A DNA stretch of 64,000 nucleotides from Niallia nealsonii (GCF_002835805.1 NZ_PISE01000001.1:36105-100104), one strand, 5' to 3'; positions 1 to 8,811 are shown, counted from the stretch's first letter. Notes: generated by a model from the sequence alone, not told the origin. Made by a program: numbers and translations.

Positions 1-119
1 AGCGAATCCTTATCTGCTTGCGAATAAACAGCAACTGTTTCAATATTAAGTTCTCGGCATGCTCTAATAATGCGGACAGCAATTTCCCCTCTGTTTGCTA
101 TTAACAGTTTTTTTATCAT
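1..119 (-). CDS. accC: Biotin carboxylase subunit of acetyl-CoA carboxylase (5' end only)
   Basis: Only the first 39 codons are inside the window; the gene runs off the left edge. The visible N-terminus ([20 protein letters not shown]) is the hallmark start of biotin carboxylase, with the LIANRGEIA motif of the N-terminal ATP-grasp/preATP domain. AccC carboxylates the biotin carried by AccB using ATP and bicarbonate, the first half-reaction of malonyl-CoA synthesis. It starts 19 nt downstream of the accB stop, consistent with an accBC operon. Truncation is due to the window edge and is not a mutation. Confidence 0.95.
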   Translation of the reverse strand, partial: MIKKLLIANRGEIAVRIIRACRELNIETVAVYSQADKDS

Positions 120-138
120 TGGTTAAACCCTCTCTTTA

Positions 139-609
139 TTAAGCCTTTACTAAAAATAATGGTTCGCCATATTCTACAAGTTCTCCATCTTTTACAAGAA
201 TTTCTACGATCTCCCCATCTACTTCTGCTGTTATTTCATTAAATAATTTCATTGCTTCGATAATGCATACAACAGAATCCTTTGTTACTTTATCTCCTAC
301 TTTTACATACGCATCTTTATCAGGTGATGAAGATGCGTAGAATGTGCCTACCATAGGAGAAGTAATTTTATGTAAATTTTCATTCACTTCTGGTTTTTCT
401 TCTTTGGCAGCTGTTTCTAAAGGTGCACTTGCCATCTCTACTATTTGCGGTTTTGTTTGAGGAACAGTTTGTACAGCAGAAACCATCACTTGTTCACCAT
501 AATTTTTTTTGATTTTTAATTTTGTTCCATCTTGCTCATACGAAAAGTCATTTACATTTGATTCGTTTATTAATTGAATTAGTTCTTTTATTTCTTCTAT
601 TTTAAACAT
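139..609 (-). CDS. accB: Biotin carboxyl carrier protein of acetyl-CoA carboxylase
   Basis: 156-residue carrier subunit that shuttles CO2 on biotin between AccC and the carboxyltransferase in fatty acid synthesis. The C-terminal biotinyl domain carries the biotinylation motif EAMK (in [12 protein letters not shown]), with a preceding thumb-like segment and the typical Pro/Ala/Glu-rich linker around residues 45-75. The ATG at 609 is preferred over an in-frame GTG at 618 because AAGGGG (618-623) lies 8 nt upstream of the ATG and overlaps the GTG. accC follows after 19 nt. Confidence 0.96.
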   Translation of the reverse strand: MFKIEEIKELIQLINESNVNDFSYEQDGTKLKIKKNYGEQVMVSAVQTVPQTKPQIVEMASAPLETAAKEEKPEVNENLHKITSPMVGTFYASSSPDKDAYVKVGDKVTKDSVVCIIEAMKLFNEITAEVDGEIVEILVKDGELVEYGEPLFLVKA

Positions 610-618
610 GTAAAACAC

Positions 619-847
619 CCCTTAAATAATTCATTTATGACTAGCTACTAATATCATACGATAAGACCTTATCATAGTTCAACATTCTTCTTTAATCAAG
701 TGCTAATCGGTTCGTTTTATGCTGCTTTTGAAAATAGATATGTTTCTTGCTCTCTCCATTCTATCATACCATTTTCAAGCTAAAATAACTAATACAAGCC
801 GTATAGCCCCCTTCTTTTTAGCATTGCCATTTATGGAACACTTAATA
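619..847. other. Intergenic region upstream of accB
   Basis: About 230 bases between the spoIIIA terminator and accB. It must hold the accB promoter (minus strand). A TATGAT/TAGAAT-like stretch near 758-768 is visible but no well-spaced -35 partner stands out. No ORF or repeat is supported. Confidence 0.4.
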
Positions 848-881
848 TAAAAAAGGAGAAAAGATTATGCATCTTTTCCCC
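848..881 (-). terminator. Rho-independent terminator of the spoIIIA operon
   Basis: On the minus strand an 11-bp stem (GGGGAAAAGAT / ATCTTTTCTCC, one G-T pair, loop GCATA) is followed by a run of T. It lies 25 nt beyond the spoIIIAH stop and before accB, so it separates the two operons. Confidence 0.85.
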
Positions 882-905
882 TTCTATTGCTAATATAAAA
901 CTTTT

Positions 906-1490
906 TTATTTGCTTGGATCAAATTTAACCGCAACATATGCTCCTGGTTCATTCATATTTTTGCGTACTAGTTGAATAATATCATTTGCAGCTTCTGCAG
1001 AAAGTTTATCCGCTTTAACGGTAACATTTACTACTCCATCAACAGAACGTACAAGTACATCATCATAATTATCTGCTTTTATTAATGTTTCTAGCATTTT
1101 CTCCTGATCTGCTACTTCTCTTAATTGATCAATTTTCTCTGCTGCTTCACTTTTTTGCTCTGCAGTGGCTTCAGTTGACCCCATTACATCTGTTAATTCC
1201 TCTTCTTTAGCGCTTCTTTGATCCTCGAGTTCTAAACGTTTTTCATCAAACTCTTCATCTGATCCCACTGTAGAAACAGTACTTCCATCTGTTTTTGTAT
1301 CACTTGCAGATTGTTCGTTTGTGTCTGTTTTTGATGCTGCTGAGTTATTTTGTGCTTCTTCTTTTGCTTTGCTTTCTTCTCCTGTTGCAAATTCATTTGA
1401 TGTTTCAGGCGATGTAATATAATAAACAGACAAGACCACTACTAAACTTAACATTGTTAATAACCAAACCGTTTGTTTTTTTAATAACAT
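906..1490 (-). CDS. spoIIIAH: Stage III sporulation protein AH
   Basis: 194-residue mother-cell protein with one N-terminal transmembrane helix (about residues 8-26), a Ser/Glu/Lys-rich linker, and a C-terminal domain (about 90-190) matching the ring-building YscJ/FliF-like region of SpoIIIAH. In the family this domain projects into the intermembrane space and binds forespore SpoIIQ, forming the channel that keeps the engulfed forespore active. It is the last of eight spoIIIA genes and is followed by the terminator at 848-881. Confidence 0.95.
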   Translation of the reverse strand: MLLKKQTVWLLTMLSLVVVLSVYYITSPETSNEFATGEESKAKEEAQNNSAASKTDTNEQSASDTKTDGSTVSTVGSDEEFDEKRLELEDQRSAKEEELTDVMGSTEATAEQKSEAAEKIDQLREVADQEKMLETLIKADNYDDVLVRSVDGVVNVTVKADKLSAEAANDIIQLVRKNMNEPGAYVAVKFDPSK

Positions 1491-1504
1491 AAGCTAAATC
1501 CTCC

Positions 1505-2152
1505 TTAAGATTGTTTTGGCATGACAGAAACACGATGACTTGGTACATCTAGCGCCCTTGTTACAGCCTCAATTATCATGCTTTTAATTTTTATATTTTC
1601 AGCTCCTTTTGCAACAATGAGAACACCCCTTATTTCGGGTTTTTTCGTCTCTACTACAACAGGAACTTGTTTATCGCCATTTTGGACTATCACTAGCTGT
1701 GATTCTGTAGAGGCATCTTCCACTTGTCTTTTTCCCCCTTGAGGATCTGTTTCTTCTGTTGTTTGGTTTTGCGTTGTTGTATTTTTTTCATATATTTTTT
1801 TTTCTGTTGCATCAACATTCACATACACCGTTGCGTTTTTTACCCCTGATATATTATTAATAGCCGCTTTAATCTCTTCTTTATATTTTTCTTCATAATC
1901 TATTATTCCACTAGATCCCTGTGATTTTTGCCCAAATGTTTCTTCCGCCACAGGTGAACTTGTTACAGTGGCAGCTTCTTTGGTCGAATCATTATGAAAA
2001 AACATATTGCTTAAAAGCATAATGGCTGCTCCAAACAGTGCTACAATAATTAAATACTGCACTTTCCCTTGCTTGTTTCCTGGGCCGCCATTGTTAGTAA
2101 ATATCCTCTTTAACGAACTAATTGGTCCCTTTTCTTTATCCATTTGTTTCAC
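1505..2152 (-). CDS. spoIIIAG: Stage III sporulation protein AG
   Basis: 215-residue SpoIIIAG, a ring-forming component of the SpoIIIA-SpoIIQ complex. One transmembrane helix is at about residues 32-50, followed by a long extracytoplasmic ring-building domain with a central Thr/Gln/Glu-rich insert (about 120-150), as known for this family. The start is taken as GTG at 2152 because AAGGAGG lies 5 nt upstream; an in-frame ATG at 2143 is the alternative. It overlaps the end of spoIIIAF by 17 nt, indicating translational coupling. Confidence 0.94.
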   Translation of the reverse strand: MKQMDKEKGPISSLKRIFTNNGGPGNKQGKVQYLIIVALFGAAIMLLSNMFFHNDSTKEAATVTSSPVAEETFGQKSQGSSGIIDYEEKYKEEIKAAINNISGVKNATVYVNVDATEKKIYEKNTTTQNQTTEETDPQGGKRQVEDASTESQLVIVQNGDKQVPVVVETKKPEIRGVLIVAKGAENIKIKSMIIEAVTRALDVPSHRVSVMPKQS

Positions 2153-2774
2153 TCTCCCCTCCTTCTGTTACAATGTCGATATTTTCATCTTTTACATCCC
2201 ACTTATTGGCAAGAAATGATGTTATGCTGTCTGTATCTACTTGTAGTTGGTCAGATTTAGGAGAATCAGGATTTTGGGTATTAATATCCACTGTTTTAAC
2301 TGCTTCCACTGCATTTTCATTTTGTTCTCCATCCCCTGGCTTTAAAGAAATAACCAGCTTTTCCAAATTTTCAGGAAAACTTTTTTCACTGCCTTTGTCC
2401 ACTGTTATACTAAGTGTTTCTATTTCAATTCCGTATTGATTTACCAACTCCTTATTTGCATCCTCTTTCATTTGGACAGCCATTTTGTTTAATGTATATT
2501 CATCTAATGATGCTTGTATTTCTTTTTTCTGCAATTCCATTGAATTTTTTATATTTTTTTCATCGGAATTTTTAAAAGTTGCCTGTGCAACAACATCTTC
2601 AAAATCATGATTCACGAGTTTAAAGACTGGTGTTAAAATAACGGTAATAAGCAATAATCCTGCAACCATCTTCGCATATTTTTGAAAGGAGGAATTTGGC
2701 AATAACATATCCACAACTGTTGCTAGAAGTACAAATAGAATAATATTTGTCACCCATTCGGTAATAAAGCTCAA
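2136..2774 (-). CDS. spoIIIAF: Stage III sporulation protein AF
   Basis: 212-residue protein with two hydrophobic segments at the N-terminus (about residues 7-25 and 35-52) followed by a soluble domain predicted to face the intermembrane space, the standard SpoIIIAF layout. It belongs to the mother-cell export or feeding-tube complex. The start is a TTG at 2774 preceded by GGGGAAGTGAA. It begins 17 nt after spoIIIAE and overlaps spoIIIAG. Confidence 0.93.
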   Translation of the reverse strand: MSFITEWVTNIILFVLLATVVDMLLPNSSFQKYAKMVAGLLLITVILTPVFKLVNHDFEDVVAQATFKNSDEKNIKNSMELQKKEIQASLDEYTLNKMAVQMKEDANKELVNQYGIEIETLSITVDKGSEKSFPENLEKLVISLKPGDGEQNENAVEAVKTVDINTQNPDSPKSDQLQVDTDSITSFLANKWDVKDENIDIVTEGGESETNG

Positions 2775-2791
2775 TTCACTTCCCCGCCTTT

Positions 2792-4003
2792 CTACTTAAC
2801 CATCATCGTTAAATTTCCGGCTGCAATAATGACGGTAATTGTGAGGAAAAACATTAAAGATACAACCGCAAGTGCGGCAAAAACATATAATATACTTTTA
2901 GAGATAATATCGAGGCATGTAATAACAGGACCTCCGCCTAATGGCTGTAAAACGGCTGCGGCAAACTTATATATAAATGAAATCATTAAAATTTTTACTG
3001 CTGGAAATGCCACAATAAAAAGCAAAATGGCAACTCCTGCAATCCCAACCGAATTTTTCAAAAGCAGACTTGCATTAATAACTGTATCTGCTGCGTCTGT
3101 AAACATTCGGCCTATAACAGGAATAAAATTTCCTGTTACAAATTTTGCTGTTTTAATCGTTATTCCATCGGTTACAGCGGAAGACGCGCCTTGCACAGAA
3201 ATAACACCGAGAAAAATCGTCAAGAATAAGCCTAATATGCCGATGCTGATATTGCGCAAGAGATTAGCGAGTTGCGTTACTTTATATTGTTCAGATAAGG
3301 CACTGACTATATGGAGCAATGTTGCTAAAAACAGTAGCGGAAGAACAATATATTCTATCAGCATGCCGCTTGTATTCATCAAAAAAAGAATAACTGGATG
3401 AAAAAATGCAGCTGAGATGACCCCACCAGATGCTGCCATCAATGCCAATAAAAGAGGAACAAGAGCTAATATAAAACCAGTCATTGTAGAAATTGCTTCA
3501 TTTGCGAATGTTACAGCTACATGAAAACTATTTAAAGCAAGAATAATAAGAACCATAAATACAATCCCATACGCAACTTTGCTGATAGAACTTTTTTCAA
3601 AAGAGTTTTGCAGCATTTGCAAAAGCATGCTAAAAATAGTTAATAATATAAGCGAACCCAGCAACTTTCCGTTCACAATAATTTCATGAAAAGCAAATTT
3701 CATCATGCCAGAAAAAAGTCCTTGCAAATCAATTGAATTTCCATTTTTTATAAAATCGTATAAAGTTCCTTTTTGGCTTTCCGGTAAAAAACCGCCATAT
3801 TCTTGGGTAATATGTTCCCAAAAACCTTTTAACTCCTCTAAATTCAACTTATCTATTTGGGAATCAACCATTTGTTGCGTATTACTTGCACTTGCATTTG
3901 TTTCTTCCTGTTCTTCTTCTTGAGGCGATGCTTGGACAGTTGGAATAAATAGAAAAAAGAGAATGGTCATAAACAGTAGAATGATGTTTAGTTTTGTTTT
4001 CAT
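2792..4003 (-). CDS. spoIIIAE: Stage III sporulation protein AE
   Basis: 403-residue polytopic membrane protein. It has an N-terminal signal-like helix (residues 5-25), an extracytoplasmic Glu/Asn-rich stretch, and about seven to eight hydrophobic segments. SpoIIIAE is a large membrane component of the SpoIIIA complex that supports late forespore gene expression. GAGGTG precedes the ATG at 4003. Length agrees with the family (about 400 residues). Confidence 0.95.
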   Translation of the reverse strand: MKTKLNIILLFMTILFFLFIPTVQASPQEEEQEETNASASNTQQMVDSQIDKLNLEELKGFWEHITQEYGGFLPESQKGTLYDFIKNGNSIDLQGLFSGMMKFAFHEIIVNGKLLGSLILLTIFSMLLQMLQNSFEKSSISKVAYGIVFMVLIILALNSFHVAVTFANEAISTMTGFILALVPLLLALMAASGGVISAAFFHPVILFLMNTSGMLIEYIVLPLLFLATLLHIVSALSEQYKVTQLANLLRNISIGILGLFLTIFLGVISVQGASSAVTDGITIKTAKFVTGNFIPVIGRMFTDAADTVINASLLLKNSVGIAGVAILLFIVAFPAVKILMISFIYKFAAAVLQPLGGGPVITCLDIISKSILYVFAALAVVSLMFFLTITVIIAAGNLTMMVK

Positions 4004-4043
4004 TTCTTCACCTCTAGCATTAGAACAATCTATAAACGCTAAT

Positions 4044-4433
4044 TTAGTTTGGTATCATATTAATGATCGTTTCTACTAAAACAGTTAGAATAGGAACCGC
4101 CATGGACAAAATAATGATCTTTCCAGCTAATTCTATTTTGGAGGCAATGGAAGCTTGTCCAGCATCCTTTGTAATTTGAACAGCAAATTCAGCAATATAA
4201 GCAATTCCTACTATTTTTAATATCGTTTCTACATATACTGTATTCACTTTTGCATTTAAGGCAATCTTCTCAATCATATGGATAATTGCTGCAATTTGGT
4301 CCACTAGAAAAAGAAAAATCGTACATCCGACAAACACAACAAGCAAAAAAGCGATATTTGGCTTTTGTTCTTTTATAATTAAGACAAGAAATGTAGAAAT
4401 TAAAGCAATTCCTACTATTTGAAGAATTTCAAT
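4044..4433 (-). CDS. spoIIIAD: Stage III sporulation protein AD, apparent ATT start
   Basis: About 129 residues. The frame matching SpoIIIAD is open well upstream of the first ATG/GTG/TTG (4346): it encodes QIVGIALISTFLVLIIKEQ, the conserved N-terminal helix of the family. No standard start exists between the spoIIIAC stop and this helix. The best placed codon is ATT at 4431-4433, 8 nt after the strong AAAGGAGG that overlaps the spoIIIAC stop; ATC at 4434-4436 is the alternative. Starting at 4346 would remove a conserved transmembrane helix. Three to four hydrophobic helices are visible. Either initiation is non-canonical or there is a base error at the start. Confidence 0.9.
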   Translation of the reverse strand: MEILQIVGIALISTFLVLIIKEQKPNIAFLLVVFVGCTIFLFLVDQIAAIIHMIEKIALNAKVNTVYVETILKIVGIAYIAEFAVQITKDAGQASIASKIELAGKIIILSMAVPILTVLVETIINMIPN

Positions 4434-4447
4434 GATGATATCCTCCT

Positions 4448-4654
4448 TTAGCCTTGAAATAGAAATACAGACTTAATTTTCTGAAATAAATCTTCTACTA
4501 TATTTGCAACCATAAACAAAATATAAATAAATCCAAAAAGCGTTACCCACTGTGCATATTCTTTTTTTCCTACTTGATCCAAAATAGTGTGCAAAAAAGC
4601 AACCACAATTCCAACACCCGCTATTTTAAAAATGATATCTACCTCTAAACCCAT
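4448..4654 (-). CDS. spoIIIAC: Stage III sporulation protein AC
   Basis: 68-residue small membrane protein with two helices (about 5-25 and 35-55) and the conserved DQVGKKEYAQWVTL loop. Length matches the family. SpoIIIAC and SpoIIIAD are distantly related membrane components of the SpoIIIA complex. It lies between spoIIIAB and spoIIIAD, and its stop overlaps the spoIIIAD ribosome binding site. Confidence 0.95.
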   Translation of the reverse strand: MGLEVDIIFKIAGVGIVVAFLHTILDQVGKKEYAQWVTLFGFIYILFMVANIVEDLFQKIKSVFLFQG

Positions 4655-4676
4655 CTTATTCTCCTCCTACAACTAA

Positions 4677-5192
4677 CTACATCAATAAAATAACGATTAA
4701 TAAGCCAGAAAGAACCCCTAAACTTTTTACCATTTTTTCATATTTCATCTGATTATTTCTTGCTTCTGCTTCTTCTCTTTCTAGATGGGAAAGGGTCAGT
4801 AATATTTGTTTTTGCTGAGAAATCCGATCATGTCTGCCCAATGTTTCGCCAAACTGCTTCATAATTTCTAATTCTGGCTGTTTCATCGCCGTACTTGTCC
4901 AGATTTCTTCTAGACTTTTTGACCAGGCATCTCTTACTGTTGTTTCTTCCTGCTCAAGCTTATTAGAGAACTCAGAAAAAAAAGTAGAAAGAGGAGAACT
5001 AAGCTGTTCTGCCAATCTTCTAGCTGCTTCATGCAATGGTGTATGAGCGTACATAATTTCTGCTTCTAAAGACTGCAGCGCCGCTTTTAACTGCCTCAAT
5101 TGTTTAGGTCGTTCACTTAATACTTTGGAAAACTCCATACCGCCCCAGCTTGTAGAAGCAAGAATAATAATCGCTCCAACAATTTTGATCAT
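4677..5192 (-). CDS. spoIIIAB: Stage III sporulation protein AB
   Basis: 171-residue protein with an N-terminal hydrophobic helix, a long helical cytoplasmic body and a C-terminal membrane helix (last about 20 residues). This layout resembles the GspF-like SpoIIIAB that is thought to connect the ATPase SpoIIIAA to the membrane complex. Its start overlaps the spoIIIAA stop by 4 nt (ATGA), showing translational coupling. Confidence 0.95.
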   Translation of the reverse strand: MIKIVGAIIILASTSWGGMEFSKVLSERPKQLRQLKAALQSLEAEIMYAHTPLHEAARRLAEQLSSPLSTFFSEFSNKLEQEETTVRDAWSKSLEEIWTSTAMKQPELEIMKQFGETLGRHDRISQQKQILLTLSHLEREEAEARNNQMKYEKMVKSLGVLSGLLIVILLM

Positions 5193-6121
5193 GAAGTTGT
5201 CACCTTCATTTCCTTAGACATTAATTTTCCATCTTTATTTTTGATCGCTCCAACTGTTCCAGGACCATTTTTTCTATTCAATTCAATAAAACGGTCAAAT
5301 ATGCCCATCTCTATGATTGGCTTTAATACTGGTCTATTTTTTATTTCTTCTAGTGTCCTTCCATGTGTTGTCATGATTAATTGAACACCCGCATTCACTG
5401 CTTCAAGAATCGCTTCTCCGTCCTCTTTTCTCCCTACTTCATCTACTATCAGCACATCTGGACTCATGGAACGGATCATCATCATCATTCCCTCCGCTTT
5501 CGGACAGGCATCAAGCACATCTACTCGTGGTCCAAATGTCATTTGTGGCACGCCATGGATAGAGCCGGCAATTTCCGACCTCTCATCCACAATGCCTACT
5601 TTGCTAGGAGTTTTTTTATATTTTTTATCCCCATTTGATATATACCTGGCAATGTCTCGTAATAAAGTTGTTTTTCCCGTTTGGGGTGGACCAATTATCA
5701 TTGTATGAAACCATCTGTTTTGCTTATGCAAAAAAGGAATAAAAGATTCTGCAATCCCAATTTTTTCTTTTGCTATCCGAATATTAAAGCTTGCTACCTC
5801 ACTAATTGCCTTTACCTTGCTGCTTTCTAAAACTACTTTTCCTGCTAATCCAACTCTATGTCCTCCAACAATAGTGATATAACCTCGTTTTAATTCTTCT
5901 TCCATTGTATAAACAGAATATTGACTAATCTTATTTAATAGATGGTCAGCATCTTCCCTTGTAATAGTGGAAGGGAAAAAAATTGGTTTTCCATTTATAC
6001 ATACTTCCAATGGACGATCGATTCTAATTCTTATTTCTTCGATTCCTTCTCTTTGATTTGGAGGGATTGTGAGAACTTGTTCTGCAATACGTTTAGGCAA
6101 AAATGAATAGATCGAATTCAC
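5189..6121 (-). CDS. spoIIIAA: Stage III sporulation protein AA, AAA+/secretion-type ATPase
   Basis: 310-residue ATPase thought to power the SpoIIIA-SpoIIQ complex in the mother cell. Visible motifs are Walker A (GPPQTGKTT, about residues 145-153) and a Walker B-like segment (DVLIVDEVGR). The N-terminal third is the family-specific domain. The start is GTG at 6121 with AAAGGAGGAA just upstream. It is the first gene of the operon, behind a candidate sigma-E promoter at 6211-6238. Confidence 0.95.
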   Translation of the reverse strand: MNSIYSFLPKRIAEQVLTIPPNQREGIEEIRIRIDRPLEVCINGKPIFFPSTITREDADHLLNKISQYSVYTMEEELKRGYITIVGGHRVGLAGKVVLESSKVKAISEVASFNIRIAKEKIGIAESFIPFLHKQNRWFHTMIIGPPQTGKTTLLRDIARYISNGDKKYKKTPSKVGIVDERSEIAGSIHGVPQMTFGPRVDVLDACPKAEGMMMMIRSMSPDVLIVDEVGRKEDGEAILEAVNAGVQLIMTTHGRTLEEIKNRPVLKPIIEMGIFDRFIELNRKNGPGTVGAIKNKDGKLMSKEMKVTTS

Positions 6122-6210
6122 AAAGAGTTCCTCCTTTTTAGGTTGTCCAACAGTTTTTAGAGATTAGTAAGCTATTGCCTACCTGTCCTTTAATTTCATT
6201 TTCTTAATAA

Positions 6211-6238
6211 TGTGTATGCATGATTAGTGAAATTATTC
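6211..6238 (-). promoter_or_regulatory. Candidate sigma-E promoter of the spoIIIA operon
   Basis: Minus strand: GAATAAT (6232-6238), 13-nt spacer, then CATACACA (6211-6218). This resembles the sigma-E consensus (KMATATT, 14-15 nt, CATACAMT), and spoIIIA is a known sigma-E operon in Bacillus. The assignment is by eye, with a slightly short spacer. Confidence 0.5.
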
Positions 6239-6467
6239 CTTTTTGCTCTATCCCTTTTTATTTTTAATAGAGGGATTTTTTCCTATTATCCATAAATATT
6301 CTTCTCGACCTAAAAGCATAGCCATTAATTACTCCACTCTACTTTATTTGCCTTGTTTTAATTGAAAGGAAAACTCCCTATCATTTGGAAGTTTAATTAT
6401 AGATACACACTCAAACAATAAGCTGTAGTGTAGTTATTTTTGAAATGATAATGGAGGCATTCTAAAA
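6239..6467. other. Divergent intergenic region
   Basis: Region between the spoIIIA promoter and the alkaline phosphatase gene. An AATGGAGG ribosome binding site precedes the phosphatase ATG. A Pho box comparable to the one in front of pstS was looked for and not seen. Confidence 0.4.
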
Positions 6468-7832
6468 ATGAAGAAATTAACCATATGTTTGTCTTTTTTG
6501 GTCTTTGTATTTATCCAAACAACCAGCGGAACAGTTTCTGGAAAAGACGGGCCAAAAAACATTATTTTATTGATTGGAGATGGAATGGGTTTAGGACAAA
6601 TGGAGGTCGCCAGATTATTTGAATATGGCAAACAAGGGCGTCTCTACATAGAAACCTTGCCATATACTGCCCTTGTCCATACTTATTCCGCCAATAATCG
6701 AGTAACGGATTCTGCTGCTGGGGGAACAGCAATTGCTATTGGAAAAAAAACAAAAAATGAAATGATTGGCGTCAACTCTAATGGCAAAGAGGAAAAAAGC
6801 ATCCTCGATTCGTTTAAAGACCATCTTTATAAAACCGGAATCGTTACGACAAATTCTGTTACGGATGCAACACCAGCCAGTTTTACTGCAAGTGTAAAAA
6901 ACCGTTGGGACGATCAACAATCCATTGCAAAACAGCAATTGCAAAATAAGGTTGATGTAATTATGGGCGGGGGATTAAGCTATTTTGGAGCCAATAAAAA
7001 AGGCGATGCTAACCTGATTAGCCTATACAAAAAAGCTGGCTATCAATTTGTTGCAACAAATCAGGAGCTGAAGGATGCAAAAAGTGATAAAATCTTAGGG
7101 CTCTTCGGGCCAAAACATTTAAACTTCAAACTAGACCGAAAAGAACTGCATAGCCAAGAACCGACATTAACAGAAATGACTGCCAAAACAATTGAAACAC
7201 TTTCTAAAAATTCCAAAGGTTTTTTTGCAATGATTGAAGGAGCTAGAATTGACCACGCTTCCCATGCAAGTGATCTAACAAGTATTTGGAAAGAAACGAT
7301 AGAATTTGATGATGCTGTAAAATATTGTGTAGAATGGGCAAAAAAACATCCTGATACATTGGTACTCGTTGCAGCAGATCATGAAACAATGGGGATTTCA
7401 GCCTCTGAACCGATGGACATTAAAGCATTAAAAAAAATTTCGGTTACTCCGCATTATATGGCAAGTCAATTGCAAAAAAACAAAAACGGAATCGGCTATA
7501 CCAATGAAAGCATTAGAAAAGTATTTAAACAATATGCACATATGACATTATCGAATAGAGATATTGCTTTATTTCAATCGGATATAAAAACTGATCAAGG
7601 ACAAGTTTATCCAGAGCAGCAAGTTGCTTGGGAAATCGGCAATAGAATTGCTAAACACTACCATGCCGGTTCATTAGATCGAAGCATTGAAAAATTAAGC
7701 ACCACAGGGGGACATACTAGCAATATGATTGCTGTATTTGCATATGGAAAAGGGGCAAGTCAGTTTCATGGAGTTATGGATAATACCGATATTCCAAAAA
7801 AGCTAGCAAAGTTAATGGGGTTTGCTTTTTAA
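6468..7832 (+). CDS. Alkaline phosphatase, secreted (PhoA family)
   Basis: 454-residue member of the alkaline phosphatase family, hydrolysing phosphomonoesters outside the cell with Zn/Mg cofactors. It has an N-terminal signal peptide (residues 1 to about 23), the metal-binding LIGDGMG motif (Asp38), the nucleophile Ser82 in TDSAAGGTA, DHASHASD (metal ligands) near residue 263, AADHETMG (about 305), and a late TTGGHTS (His ligand). Length fits Bacillus PhoA/PhoB. It is transcribed opposite to spoIIIA. The gene is not at this position in B. subtilis, so it is part of a local insertion together with the M23 peptidase gene. Confidence 0.93.
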   Translation: MKKLTICLSFLVFVFIQTTSGTVSGKDGPKNIILLIGDGMGLGQMEVARLFEYGKQGRLYIETLPYTALVHTYSANNRVTDSAAGGTAIAIGKKTKNEMIGVNSNGKEEKSILDSFKDHLYKTGIVTTNSVTDATPASFTASVKNRWDDQQSIAKQQLQNKVDVIMGGGLSYFGANKKGDANLISLYKKAGYQFVATNQELKDAKSDKILGLFGPKHLNFKLDRKELHSQEPTLTEMTAKTIETLSKNSKGFFAMIEGARIDHASHASDLTSIWKETIEFDDAVKYCVEWAKKHPDTLVLVAADHETMGISASEPMDIKALKKISVTPHYMASQLQKNKNGIGYTNESIRKVFKQYAHMTLSNRDIALFQSDIKTDQGQVYPEQQVAWEIGNRIAKHYHAGSLDRSIEKLSTTGGHTSNMIAVFAYGKGASQFHGVMDNTDIPKKLAKLMGFAF

Positions 7833-7836
7833 ATCC

Positions 7837-7954
7837 GCATCCTGCACACACTTCGCTTTCTGCGGGCGAGCGTCAAGCCTCCTCATCACTCTGCTCCCTG
7901 AGGGGTCTTGTCTTTCTCGCTTTTCCCGCAGGAGTCTACGTGTATGCAGGATGC
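7837..7954 (-). repeat. Dispersed Bacillus-type palindromic repeat, copy 1
   Basis: 118-bp GC-rich unit bounded by perfect 10-bp inverted ends (GCATCCTGCA at 7837-7846, TGCAGGATGC at 7945-7954). Read on the minus strand it contains GACTCCTGCGGGA, AGACCCC and AGAAAGCGA in the same order as the second copy at 19020-19133. Such units recur in intergenic regions of Bacillus genomes. A short ORF across it is not a gene. Confidence 0.8.
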
Positions 7955-8244
7955 TAAGCATTTCTTTCCCATTTTCTTATGCTAAAACAACAAACTTTGG
8001 GAAAACAGCCTTTAGAAAAGAGCAAAAAATAGGACGAGCATCCAAGCTTGCAGCAAATTATAAAGCTGCAAACTTTTTATTGTTTTATTTTAAAAAAAGA
8101 TTCTGGTAGTGAGGAATACATAAATATTAGCGTTTACATATCCTTTAACCTCTATCAAACTTTCTTTATAAAACTAGTCCAAGCCTTTTTTATCTACCTT
8201 CATACCATACTACTATATTCAATATAATGGAGGTGAATTTACTA
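7955..8244. other. Intergenic region before the M23 peptidase gene
   Basis: AT-rich sequence following the dispersed repeat. The only clear element is the GGAGGTGA ribosome binding site at 8229-8236 for the downstream gene. Confidence 0.4.
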
Positions 8245-8811
8245 ATGTTTATTTTTCCAACATCTATAACGACTATCAGTAATCCCTTTCAAAATAAAGG
8301 TCCTAATAAACATTTTGGCACAGATTTTGCTGCAAAGGGAGTTCATGAAATAGTTGCAACCGCTAGTGGAACTGTATCAAAATCGTATTACTCAAACAGC
8401 TATGGAGAATGTATTATGATAATTCATACAATAAATGGAAGAGTATACGAAACCGTTTATGCTCATTTACAAAAGGGATCCCGCAAAGTGCTTGCTGGAC
8501 AAAAAGTGAAGCAAGGACAACTTATCGGCATAATGGGCAGTACAGGAAATTCAACTGGCCAGCATTTACATTATGAATTGCATCTTGGCAGATGGAACGA
8601 CGCAAAATCAAATGCTGTTGATCCAATGAACTACCTGACTGCAGCCAGCCAAAGTATTCAATATTTAAACTATGTAGTAAAAAAAGGCGATACTTTAACA
8701 AAAATAAGCAAACAATATCAAACAACCATTAATGCCATTATGCAGGCCAATAATTTAAGTGACAAAAATTATATTTACGCAGGACAATCATTAAAAATTC
8801 CTTTTAAGTAG
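8245..8811 (+). CDS. M23 family metallopeptidase with C-terminal LysM domain
   Basis: 188-residue peptidoglycan hydrolase. The M23 (LytM-like) domain at about residues 10-130 has the zinc ligands in HFGTDF and HLHYELH plus the GSTGNSTG loop, and one LysM peptidoglycan-binding domain occupies about 140-188. The ATG at 8245 is chosen because GGAGGTGA lies 8 nt upstream; an earlier in-frame ATG (8227) overlaps that site. No signal peptide is visible, so export would need lysis or a non-classical route, as for some cell-lysis or mother-cell enzymes. It is absent from this locus in B. subtilis. A role in sporulation-related wall lysis is possible from context only. Confidence 0.88.
   Translation: MFIFPTSITTISNPFQNKGPNKHFGTDFAAKGVHEIVATASGTVSKSYYSNSYGECIMIIHTINGRVYETVYAHLQKGSRKVLAGQKVKQGQLIGIMGSTGNSTGQHLHYELHLGRWNDAKSNAVDPMNYLTAASQSIQYLNYVVKKGDTLTKISKQYQTTINAIMQANNLSDKNYIYAGQSLKIPFK

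Noticed and set aside
2829..3401. 190-codon ORF antisense to spoIIIAE
   Set aside because: Shadow of a strongly conserved membrane protein gene.
7822..8109. 95-codon plus-strand ORF after the phosphatase gene
   Set aside because: It runs through the dispersed palindromic repeat, overlaps the phosphatase end and has no ribosome binding site or protein-like composition.
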